Source: Hedera helix
Lineage: Eukaryota > Streptophyta > Magnoliopsida > Apiales > Araliaceae
DNA: 64,000 nucleotides
Assembly (NCBI GenBank): GCA_947179155.2
Contig: OX359284.1
Location: 7,922,432 to 7,986,431 of the forward strand
Direction: 5' to 3'
How positions within the stretch are numbered: position 1 is the stretch's first letter; each line of letters opens with the position of its first letter. Below the pieces are notes generated by a model that saw only the letters and a program-made list of their open reading frames with translations, was not told the DNA's origin and searched no databases. Shown piece by piece: positions 45,031 through 56,461 of this stretch. Made by a program: the position numbers and the translations under genes.

Positions 45031-45464
45031 AGAAAATATAGAGAGAAAATGAAATTTTAAAAAGTTGACGTTGAGGTTAGATATATGAGGTCAGTTTAAT
45101 TTGGAAGCCTACTCTTGAAACTAAAAACGCGGTGGCACATGTTTTTCTGTTATTTGTTTATTTATTTACTTATTATTTTTAAATACAAAATGCAATAATT
45201 ATAATAAGATGGCATAGATACCTCATATTTTTTTACACGTAAATTGTTCCTCTAAAATAGCACTTTCTGAAAAATTATAAAAATATATTTTTGCACAAAA
45301 TACGAAAAGAAAGTACGTTTGAGAAATTATAAAATTATACTTTTGTGCACAATATGAAAAGAAAGTATTTTTCGTATATAAAAAAAAATAAATCAAAATG
45401 ACGCTGTGTTGTGTGATAACTTACTCAATTGTATATCATGTCTTTTTTTTTTGTTGTTGTTATA

Positions 45465-45858
45465 CTCTCTCCATTTTAAATTATAAAATTAATATTAATT
45501 TTTTAAAATTTAATTTGAGACATTTTAAACTAATATAATTCATTTAAATTTTAAAAATAATAAATCTTTTAACTAGTAGTACTTTTTAGGTAGTTTATGA
45601 TATTCACAGAGAATTGATATTTTTATAAATAAATTTTGATATTTTTATAAATTTTCTCACATATGAGTGTGTGATCTATTTACCATTTATATGAAAGAAA
45701 TTTTATAAAATTATTATTTTTATTTGTGAAAATTTTAATCTCTTGTTTATAATTAAAGTAATTTAAACTATATAAATTTATATTAATTTTAATTTCTTTA
45801 AAAAAAATTAATTTTAATAAAATGAATACTAATTTCATAATTTAAAACGGATAAAATA
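45465..45858. mobile_element. Stowaway-like MITE
   Basis: After TA at 45463-45464 the left end reads CTCTCTCCATTTTAAATTAT. The right end, reverse-complemented, reads TATTTTATCCGTTTTAAATT, and the two share TTTTAAATTATAAAATTA-like sequence. Stowaway elements (Tc1/mariner) begin CTCCCTCCGT and use TA targets; this copy has drifted. About 394 bp, AT-rich, no coding. Confidence 0.55.
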
Positions 45859-46679
45859 TAATAAGAGATGATTGACAGAACAGTTTTGTTGTGTTGTTTT
45901 AAATGAAAAATGGAGGGCCATTTTTGGTCACGTTGAATGGGCTTGCTTTAGCGTGTTGGAATGTATTATTGTAACTATTTATCATGTTAAGGTACAGGTT
46001 GGAGGACGGAGGATGAAGGGATGGAGTAGGATATTCGTCTATGTTTTAAGTAAGGTATCATTTCTTATTTTAAAGACATTTATTTTTACTAATGTGTTTG
46101 ATTTTGATGGTTGATAATTTTAAGAAAAAATTATGATATTATATTATATCAGTACTGCTTAAGGTATAATGAATTATTAAAATAATTACAAAAAATATTA
46201 CTAAGTATATATTTTATCTAGACACAGTATCGTTTGTGCTCATAAAATTTTAATAGTCTTAATTTTGTTAACTCTTTTATACAACAAATATTTATTTTAA
46301 TTTGATTAATGAAAGGAAGAAGTATTGGTAAAAATTAGTCTTCGAATTTTAAGTATTAGTTTTAAAATTAGGATTTGAATTTGATTAATGGCAAAACTAA
46401 GATTTATCCTATTATAATTGGCACATTTTATGCAATAATTCATTGAATTTTTAAAAATTATATAATTACTCAATTAAACTAGTTAAATTTTTTGTATTGT
46501 ACCACTTCGTTAAATTAATTGAATAGACATTATCTTTTTCCTACTAGGCATTAATAAAAAGATAAAGAGATCAAAATATTAATGACATGACAATAAGTAA
46601 AGGTGAAAAGTGAAAAAAATGAAAATGATAGCTTTCAGTTAGACATTCACAATAGATCTAGTCTGCCCTGAGCCTGTAA
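45859..46679. other. AT-rich non-coding stretch
   Basis: An 80-residue frame at 45872-46114 has no recognised motif and the codon pattern is not convincing. No repeats of note were recognised. Confidence 0.4.
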
Positions 46680-48430
46680 GGACTTGGGTTTTAACTAGGC
46701 TAGGTCAGACTGTTGACTTAGGTCTGTCAGACCAGGCTAGGTTAGGCCTTGGTCGTTGGGCTATGGTCTGTTTAGGCCTGCCTAGGCCGGTTTGGTTCTT
46801 CCTTCCCCTTACCCTTTTTTCCTTTTATTGTTAAATATTAAATATTAAATATTAAAAATAGAAATTATAACATATAAATTAATAAAATTTTGTAAAAATG
46901 ATACAAGACTTCTGAGATTTATTTTATTTTAACATTCTACTGTACACTAATATAAGTTGGATGATTAGAAAAAAAATAACTATATTTCTCTTAAATTAAA
47001 GAAAAATATAATTTAAATATAACTAGAATATAAAGCAAATTGATTTCGTAAATGTATGTCTACTATGCGCAGTTTGTCTTCATAGAAAATATAATTTGAA
47101 TACAATATATTGCGATGCATATAACTAGGCCTGTCAGACCAGGCTAGGTCAGGCCTAGGTCGTTGGGCTGTGGTCTGTTTAGGCCTACCTAAGCCGGTTT
47201 GGTTCTTCCCTCCCCTTACCTTTTTTTTTCTTTTACAGTTAAATATTAAATATTAAATATTAAATATTAAAAATAGAAATTATAACATATAAATTAATAA
47301 AAAATTTAAAAATGATGTAAGACTTTTGAGATTTATTTTATTTTAACATTCTACTATACACCAATATAAGTTGGATGATTAGAACAAAAATAAATATATT
47401 TCTCTTAAATTAAAGAAAAATATAATTTAAATGTAACTAGAATATAAAGCAAATTGATTTTGTAAATGTATGTCTACTATACGCAGTTTGTCTTCATAAA
47501 AAATATAATTTGAATACAATATACTGCGATACATATAACTATAAATACAAAATAAAATTAACTTACTGTAGATTATACTTTTATATTTTGAATATAAAGT
47601 TAGTTTCTATTTTATTTTGTTAGTACTAGGATCAGCTGGACATATATTTTGTAAAGTTTAAATACTCATATATCTTTTTTTTTTTTTTATGGTCATTAAA
47701 CACTTACATAGTTATATCTCAAGTAATATTTTTAATTAATTTTTTAATTGCTTCATGAAATTATTCTTTAAATTGCTACAACAGAATACCAAAAAAATAA
47801 CCAAAATCATAAATATCCCTAAGAAATTAGCATATCAAAATTAATGAAAAACTTGAGTATTTACAAGAAACTAACTTATTATTAATATTTAATATTAAAA
47901 GTTAGTTTATTGATGTATTAATTAAAGTTAATATTTAACATTAAAAGTAGCAAGAAATATTAATAAAATTTTAATGTTAAATATTAGTAATTTTGTATTT
48001 ACCATAAGCTAACTTATTATTAATATTTAATCAACTAAGTAACTAACTTATTATTAATACTAAATATACTAACTAGTTCTATTCATTAAAGATGTATATT
48101 AATTAAATATATTTACAAGAAATCAAGAATTAATAATTAAAACTTAAACTTTATTGATGTATTAATTAAAACTAATGTATTATAATTTATAAATTGCAAT
48201 AATGAATAAGTAAAAATTTATATTTCATTGATAAATAATTATAACTTTAAAATTCAAAAATTACAAATAACTCGATAAAAAATTAGGTCAAGCCGGACCA
48301 GGTTAGATCAAGCCTACGGCCATGCCAGATTTTTTTTCTTAAAAGAGCAGTCTTTCCAAGCCTTCCAGATCGGGTCTGACCGATTCAGGCCTTGATAAAG
48401 TTAGACCACAGGTCGCCTTTTGTGCCTAAC
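46680..48430. mobile_element. GGCC-rich DNA-transposon-like repeat (non-autonomous)
   Basis: Both ends carry dense AGGCC/GGTCT/CCAGG words in an otherwise AT-rich background: 46665-46800 (GGTCTGTCAGACCAGGCTAG) and, inverted in style, 48280-48420 (GGTCAAGCCGGACCAGG, CCTTCCAGATCGGGTCTGAC). The interior is AT-rich without ORFs. Such subterminal GC-rich motifs are seen in plant hAT- and Mutator-like non-autonomous elements. The exact ends and target duplication were not found, so the class is open. Confidence 0.4.
46721..47540. repeat. 407-bp tandem duplication
   Basis: Unit 1 starts at 46721 (GGTCTGTCAGACCAGGC) and unit 2 at 47128 (GGCCTGTCAGACCAGGC), so the period is 407 bp. They match through the GC block, a TTAAATATTAAATATTAAA slippery run, and CGCAGTTTGTCTTCATA near the end, with a few percent differences. 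Similarity stops near 47540. Confidence 0.85.
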
Positions 48431-49029
48431 AACTTTTAGCTCATTGTCTTTTAGGATTTTTATTTTTCTTTTATGATTAATATTATTTATTTTTATATTT
48501 TTTCCTTCTTTATTTTCTCCTTCTTGAGCAACCAATGTGTGACCATTGTTTCTCTAAGATGATGTTGTTAACGATTGACACAGAAGAGAACGTAGACCTT
48601 TAGCTTGGGGCTCTTAAAGATTACTTTTCAAGTTGTTTTTTATACCATTATGTCATAAATTTTTTGAAATTGTTAATGATTGGCTCCCAAAGTTGCCTTT
48701 ACAACTAAGGCTTCATGCGTTCCATGAAGAGGGAAAACGAAAATAAATTGAAGAATTTGTGAATTAAAAAACTACTAAATCTGTTGAACATGATTTACAC
48801 TTCTACGAAAAAGGACAAGAAAACTTGTGAGAAGAACCATATGACCTCTATTGTTTCCCAGAGGCACAATAGAGATCTAGAGCGCGGGTTTAAATAGATC
48901 TTTAAAAAAATTTGTTCATTTAAAAGATCAAGTACCAGATAATTGATTTGTTTAATTAATTACCCACAACAGAATATTAGTATAAAATCTCCCTTTAAAG
49001 GTTTAATAAAATCTTGATTCTCTCTTTGG
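48431..49029. other. Non-coding stretch
   Basis: No gene seen. It lies between the GGCC-rich repeat and the copia LTR. Some pyrimidine-rich plus-strand sequence near 48480-48530. Confidence 0.35.
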
Positions 49030-52000
49030 TGTGTAAAGATTAGTCATTGACAGATAGAACAGTTTATAGCAATTAATGACAGAATATAGATGTTGAAAGT
49101 TAATAACACAAGATATTTTAAGTGGTTCAGAGTATCAATACTCCTAGTTCACTCTTCTACTTCAACAAGTAAGATATCCACTAAGGATAAAGTCACTCAG
49201 ACCATATTACAACTGAATCACTTAGATTCCTTCGAGTCACTTAGTCTTAAAATATTCAAATACTTAGTTTAGGACACTTAGACCTCTTCAAGTCATTCTG
49301 ACTTAGTATAATAATCACACAGATCAAGTGAATCACAAATGATTATTGATTGAGTTTGAGGTGCTACTAAGCTTTGCAATGATGCTTGAATTCTTTTGAT
49401 ACTTAGCAGCTTTTATCAAGTACTTTTTGTGACACCCCAGGATTTTACAGGATTTCTAAATAAGTAATATGGTTAATTAAGTAAAGGTTAATAGTTAAAA
49501 CCTAGTTATGAATGATGAAAAGTGTAAGAATGATTAAGAGTAAGTTATTATATGATCAATGTGCTAAAATACTCTATGTGATAGATTGAATGTATGTGCA
49601 TATTATGTATTTGAGTTGAGAAAGGAAGAGGAGTTTAAGCTAGAGAATAAAGGATTATAAGGATGATATGTGAATATATGGAAATTATGAAGAAATTGAT
49701 CTTGAATGATTGAATTGAAATAATTGTGATGTGATGTGTAAATATAGAATTTAATACTCTCGCGAACGAGTAGAAGGTATGTAAATTTCATGTATGTGAA
49801 AAATTGACATTGTGTATTAAGTAAGCAAGTGAAAGAATGTAAAAGTCGTAGAAATGATTATATGAACTATTAAGGATAAATGATGATGGATTGTGGTAAT
49901 CCGGTTGAGGTTCACTTCTCGAGGAAGCGATTTATGAAAAAGATTAGTAAGTTGACTATGGGAGATGTCGGAAAGTGGAATGGATTGAATAAGGAACCGA
50001 AAAGGGGTTCGTAGAAAATTATGGAATAATATCCAATTATAGAAAATGTTATGATAATTAATATGTGATTGATGAAATTGGTAATTAAAAATGTGATAAG
50101 TGTTATGAGACAAGTCAATTATGAGGTATTTAATGATGGAATAAGACTCAAGCATAATGAAGCAAGTTTGGATCAAAAAGAAATTAATTTGGATGAAAAT
50201 GAGTAATGTATGAATTTTGGTGAAAATGACTAAAGTGCCCTTAACAATCTAATTAATGACAATGATGTCCTAGAAGGTTTATTGACTAAAATATCCTTAG
50301 CTAATCAAGTGAAATGTCCTTAATGCCCTTAACTATGCATGGTTAACTTAACCAATATTGAGTTAAGAGTTGGAGCATATATGTAATATATGTAAGTATT
50401 AAGTTGGCCATTATTCATCACTTTGCTGGAAAATAAAAGGGAGAGCAACCGAAGTGAGAGAAAAAGAAAGGAAGCCATGAAAGCTAGGGAAAAGCTTGAA
50501 AATCAAGAAGCTATGATGCTTGGTTGGGCTTGGAGCAAGATGGAAATATGAAGCACTCATCATAAGGAAGCTTTTGATGTGAAGAAGTTGGTCATCCAAC
50601 AAGGTATAAAGATGTTCAAGCTATCAAATCTATTACTTATGTGTTTAAGTTCAAGAACAAGGATGATCATGCATGTATCTTTGGAAGACATGGCTTGATT
50701 ATATGAGTCTATGTGTTTTATGTTTGGTTTTTGTGAAACCCTAGGCTTGAATGTTGTGTTACAAAGTTGATGGACTATTCATATATGTTTTTGAGGCTTG
50801 AATCATGAGTTAAAGGATGATCATAAGTTATTTGTTGGAAATTTTGATGGAACCTTAGATGAAGATGTTTAACAAACATGATATATGTATATTTTGATGT
50901 TAGAGATCATCCTAAGTGAATTAATGAAAGAGAAGCATGTTTTATTTAAGAAAGAGGTGGTATTAAGCTATGATTCATGGTTGATTATGTGATATATGTT
51001 TTTAGAATTGATGAAAACCTAGTTTAAAAGGTTGATCATGTTTGATGTAAGTAAAATTTTTGTACTAGATGGCAAGTTAGAAGCTTAAATGGTATAAAAG
51101 TATGACATGTGTGGAAAAGTTTGAATATTAGGCTATACTTTGTGTATAGACTACGTAATAATCTGTAAAGTGATTTGAAAGATTCATATAGAAGTTATGT
51201 AAGTGTATAAAGTGGTTAAATGTATATGTGTTAATGAATTTGATGTGTATAGTTGAGAATTCAAAGGAGGTTCAAGAGTTAAGTTTTGAAAAGTTGGGTA
51301 AAAATGTCACCTATGTGTGAATTTGGCCATTTTGTGTAATTGGTGATCAAATGGGGCCCAAAATCTAAGTTTGATATTAATGTATGTGTTTGAAACGATT
51401 TGGAAGTCGTTTGGCGTTTATGGCGACAATTGAGGATTTTAAACATTTTAAAACGTTCGCTGACGCCTAAAATGAACCTTTTGGAAAAATTAATTCAAAT
51501 GAAAAGTTTTAAAGATCTTGAAGGCCAATTGAAGCCAAATAGGTGCTATATGTGTTAAATGAAGTGTTGGAATTAAGTTTTGCAAAGAGGGGCCAAAATA
51601 GTATATGTTTTGGAAAATGAAAAGTTAAGGAAAGTTTATGAAATTTGGTGAAATTGCACCTAAATGGTGATTTTTGGCCATTGTGGATATTTAAAGGTGA
51701 AATAAAGTTAAATGACCTAAATTTATGTTAATTACACATGTTTAGATTGATTTGGGAATCAATGGATGAGAATTTGAATGAAAATAAGTTTCGAACGATC
51801 GAAATCGATCGTTTCGACCCTAAATGGATTTTAATGGACTAAAGTCGCCTCGTGCGAAATTTTACGGTTTTGAAAGTTGGGACATGTCATATATGATGTA
51901 TGTGAGCTATATCAAGAGTCGGAATGGAATTTTAAAGCCTATGGCCAAAAATCACAAAGTTGCAAAAGTTGGTTTTCAAAGTTCAAAAAATTTTCTAAGT

Positions 52001-54850
52001 GTTAAACTGTTGTGAACAAGCCTCCTATGGACTAGTGTATCTATGATTTAGAGAAGCCAAATGAGGCAATAGAAAATTTTATAAAATACTATGGTATGAG
52101 GTCTACATGTGTACCAAATTTGGTGTCAATTGAATGTACGGTTAAAGAATTAAAATTCACCAAAGCAGCAGCAAAAATCAAAATTTCAGATTTCTGGGTC
52201 ACGACCTAGGACAGATTTTTGTAGGCAAAAACATGGCCGGGGCCAAGTTTGGCTGAGAGGTCACAGCCGGGGCTGTGGTTTCTTAGGCCAAAAGCCGGCC
52301 GAGGCCAGGGAGGACAGAGTTTAAAAAAATGATATTTTTGACCCGAAATGAAATGTTTTGATACTAAATGATAGAGATAAGTTATGTAAACCCTAGATTG
52401 ATAAAAATAGACTATGTAAAGGGTGTTGTGGTATAATGAGATAATGAATGGCATAATATAACATGCCTAAAGTCAAGCCAAAGTATGTTTAGGGTTGTGA
52501 AAAAGGTCGAAATCAAGTTAGGGTGTATTATAAACCTACACAAGGTGTAATACATCAAATGTGAAATGGTTAAAGACAGATGATCATGTATTTATGAAAT
52601 TAGTTTGATAAGTTATACAAGTTTATGATCTTATAATGACATATAAGTTATATGTTGACAGACAGAGTTCGAAATGAGCAAGCCGACAAGACGGATAACG
52701 AAAGATGATTGAGGAAGTACAGGTTAAGTATATAAAGGCGTACAGGCAAGTTTTTCAGACTTAAGTGTATTAGATATTCTATGTGAGCTACGTGATAGCC
52801 TGTGAGTTGAATGTGCCTTATGTGCAACTATGTGAATTAAATTGCTAAGTGAACTACGTGACATTAAGCATAGTATGTTAAGGTAAATGATGCATGACGC
52901 ATATTTGGAATTGTGAGCATGAAAGGTGTTATCTGAATTACTTGCTGAGCTTTATGCTCATTCTTGCTATAAACTAACTTTTCAGGTAAAGTACAAGAAG
53001 GCCGGATGTTCCGGTTAAGCTAAGGTAAGGAAAGTGAATGCATGGATAAGCACGGGCAAAGTTGTTATATGTAAATGGTATAAATGCAAGTGATGTAACA
53101 GTGTGGTCTTAAATGTTAAACCTAGATTTGAAAAAAAGAAGTGTATAATTTGTAAATTCATAGTAATGAATGTGCATGGATGTATTATCAGTTAGAAGAT
53201 GTAAAGGTTATAGCTTGATGTATTCTGATGTTAGTCGGGTCTACATATACTAGAACTCGCATGTATGGAAAATATGTATGGAGCAGGTTATGCATGATAC
53301 AGGTATGAGGTAAGCAGGTTGATGTATGGATCAGTTATAAGTAGACAAGGACATGTATGATATAGATGAAGGTAAAAAGGTATTTGTGAACAAGAACATG
53401 TGTATAGTCAAGGCCATGTATGAATACTTCATGGCGAAATTTATTTAAAGAGTATGTTAAATCATGAATAAATATGATTATAGTAATTGTAATAGACTCG
53501 GTCAAAAATTATAATATTTGACCTAAGTTTAATGAAAGGTAAGTGAACGTTGCGATCCTGAGACAGGTTTAACGAATGTAAGTTAAATAAGTTTTAAGAT
53601 AAAAAAAAATATGGACCGAATTTATGGTCAACTCAATGGTTTTAAAGGTTAAAGGTCAAGGTTTGACGCACGGGATCCCGGTTAATAAGGTGTTAAGTTA
53701 ATCATTATGTAATCCAGATATAATTGGACTTAATTAAGGAAGGTGGGATCTCGGGCTATCACACTTTTTCTTCTTATTTTTCGTAGAGTAGATTTCTTTG
53801 TTTAGCTTTTTGCAGATGTTCAGCTCTATACTTGAGTGATTTGCATTTGAATTTTAATCCTCATACATTTTTATATCTCTTCAACAATAGTTTCGTTGAA
53901 GAGTTCTGTTGGAATATTTAATGTTCTGATAATGCTTTTATTGCTCTTCTCACTTTGGGATAGATAAAAGACTTTCTTCTGGACCTAGTATATCCCATCA
54001 GTCAATAGTTTTCACCTACCTCTGAACTGAGGTGACAAACTTTCTTCAATATAGTCCTTTTGATCTTCTTTTTTGAATTTGAAGATGGTGAGAAATATTC
54101 TTGAAATCTTTATATTTAAGCTTTGCAATACTCTGCATTTGTTAGATTTATAATCGTTCTGACAATATCTTCAATCTTGACTTAATGTTTAAGTTTTATG
54201 AAGAATGTAGAGTCTGATATAAAATACTCAGCGTAATCAACTCTACGAATGTCTTTCTTCAAGTTAGCGAGATGTTCTAGGATCTATTCTACTAACTGTG
54301 TATTAGGATATTGGAGTAGACTCTGCGAACTTCTTCTTTTAAACAACTTTTCCAGCTTTGGTGTTGACTCTGATAGCAGCTCTACAAATTTGAGAAACGT
54401 CTCTACATTTTTTATAGTAGTCTTTCTGGCTTAATGCCCATAATCCTTTGATGCTTGATGAAATAGTAGAGTGCTTTACCAATAGTTTTCACATTACAAT
54501 TCAGCAGAGGTACTCTACGAATCTTTAAGATTGCTTTGGCAGCTTCAAGACTTGTTCTACGATTGCTCAGATAGCTCAAGTATCTTCTTGATGATTCTGA
54601 CTGCTGCACTATGAACTCAAGACTTACTCTGTGAATAATAAAGACTTTACGAATATGTAAAGTAACTCTACGAAAGATCTGATCCTATCATTCTATATAT
54701 AACATTATCTTAAAGATCAACCTAACAAGTTTGATCATTCTATTTTAAGTCATTGTGCACTAAATCTTAGATAAGGACTTTACAAATGTTACTGAACAAA
54801 TATATATTAATTACTTTTGAATCATCAAATTATACATATAGATTCTAACA
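49030..54850 (-). mobile_element. 3' LTR of a Ty1/copia element, split by a family B solo LTR
   Basis: On the minus strand the LTR starts TGTTAGAATCTATATG at 54850, right after a PPT, and seems to end at ACACA near 49030; that edge is approximate. It is cut at 49427/53764 by the solo LTR. Removing that and one CTTTT leaves about 1.48 kb. The sequence style, including the TTGTCATCATCAAAT-purine tract before the LTR, is typical of SIRE/Maximus-type copia. Reading frames inside are not proteins. Confidence 0.7.
49428..53763 (+). mobile_element. Solo LTR, family B copy (4.34 kb)
   Basis: It starts TGTGACACCCCAGGATTTTA and ends GATCTCGGGCTATCACA, with CTTTT duplications at 49423-49427 and 53764-53768 and no interior. 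It is homologous to the LTRs of 14676-25172 in the opposite orientation (same start, GATCGATTTCG-type motif near 51800, GACAGACAGAGTTCGAAATG near 52658, GTTGCGATCCTGAGACAGG near 53548). It carries a GC cassette at 52195-52315. The divergence from the intact element is clearly larger than between its two LTRs. Confidence 0.92.
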
Positions 54851-54861
54851 ATCTCCCTCTA
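54851..54861 (-). other. Polypurine tract of the copia element
   Basis: The minus strand reads AGAGGGAGAT immediately before TGTTAGAATC. It is preceded by TTTGTCATCATCAAAT, the hallmark 3' end of SIRE/Maximus copia elements. Confidence 0.75.
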
Positions 54862-55029
54862 TTTGATGATGACAAAATTAGTAGTATAACCAATTCAACA
54901 ATGCATTTATTTGAATCTAAAGTATAACTTAAAATATAGTAAGTCACTATATTGCAAATGCCAAATGATCATTTTATTTATAGCAATAATGATTAAAAAT
55001 AGTTCATACAAAACAAAATAAAAAAAACA

Positions 55030-56456
55030 TGATAATTTGCTTGCTCTGGCTTAATCTCCCCATTTTGGCTTCTCCTCCCCCTACTTATCCTTATTCTTCT
55101 CCCCATTTTTGTCATCATTGTGTATACAATGAGTCATTCGCTGAATGACAGATCTTATCTGTGAAGATAACTCATTATACGATAATATCTTATTCAACGC
55201 ATCATGGAGTTCATAGAATTCGTTTCAGGGAGATAGTATTCATCAAAGCAAATGGGAGTTTCTGGTTGCTCAACATCTATAGAGATTGACTCTACGAAAT
55301 CTTCATCAAAATAAAAGAATGAAGGAACAAATGAAGAGCAATATATATATAAGATAGAGATTACTTGACATCCTCGATATTCTGGGTAGAAGGGCTCATT
55401 GCATCAACAAAGTTGGATATGATAGAACTCTTGGAAAATTATGAGCTATCAAGTAGAGATTTGGGAATTTGGAGTAGTTCTAATTGATAAAACTCTGGTC
55501 TTTCAAACTTATTGCCTTCAGTAGTGGTAATATGGGCAAAAAGTACAACATTTGTTCATTATGAGCATTTTAGAGTGTGGTACTTCTGTCCATCTTCAAT
55601 TTATCTGGATTTATTAAAATTATTCTCTCCAGGATAATGTATCATTGTATTCTTGCTTCCATAAATATGTGTAAGGGAGAAGATACTTGACATTTACTAG
55701 GTTGCTCCCCCTCAGTAGGTTTCTCCTTTCATTTTCGTTCTCTTGCCTTAATAGACTTGGAACTTGAGACTTTGACTAATTTATCTTTTTTCAATCCTTG
55801 ATTCTCTAAGTCATCAGCCATCTCATTTTGAGATTCTTCAATTGAGAGTGACTCAGACTCATTCACCTTCCCAGCTTCTTCATCATCAGTATCAAGTTCA
55901 ATGACTTGAGAGTTATCTAATTTAGCATAGGTTTACTTCCGTTGAAAAATTCTTTCACTTTGTCTTCTTGGAAAGAATCTGGAGACTTTTTCTCTGTTGC
56001 TCTGCTCAGAATTAGAGAATTTCTTAGAAGAATCCTAAGAGACCTTCTCTCTCTTCAATGATTGTCCATTTGTAGAATTTATAGCTCTACGATATTGAGA
56101 TGCAGTAGCATTTTGAGACATTTTCACTTTTGCTTCTTCAATCGTTCTCTTTCCCTTGGTTTTAAATGTACTTTCACTTTCTATTTTTCTTAACCTCTTG
56201 CTACTTCATGGATTCTTCTTCCAATCTTCAAATAACCTGGGAGTAATTCTCTCGTTGACATTGAGAGACCTTCCCTCTTCATCTCTTATCTTTACTTTCA
56301 ATCCTTTCATCAAAATAATGCTCACAAATCTTCCATAAAGCATCTTAGGAATTTTCTTGCCTGTAGCATCCTTTTGTTCAGCATCTTAAATCCATTTTTC
56401 TAGCTAATCAACGAATATGGATCCAAAGTTAATTTTTTGCCTTATGGACAATAGCA
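55030..56456 (-). pseudogene. Degraded ORF between copia pol and 3' LTR (env-like position)
   Basis: A broken but coherent reading on the minus strand. Near 56430-56220: NFGSIFVD, stop, LEKWI, stop, DAEQKDATGKKIPKMLYGRF, then GRSLNVNERITPRLFEDWKK. Further down are a basic/Ser-rich stretch (SSKKFSNSEQSNREKVSRFF), an acidic stretch (NSQVIELDTDDEEAGKVNES) and near 55140 a helix-like tail (DALNKILSYNELSSQIRSVI). The position just before the 3' LTR is where SIRE-lineage elements carry an env-like ORF. I see no transmembrane segment, so the env label is positional only. Interrupted at 56457-56461 by a family C LTR. Confidence 0.5.
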
Positions 56457-56461
56457 ATCAT

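Noticed and set aside
53764..54850. Serial short ORFs suggesting a gene after the solo LTR
   Set aside because: The stretch continues the copia LTR on the other side of the insertion and ends at its PPT.
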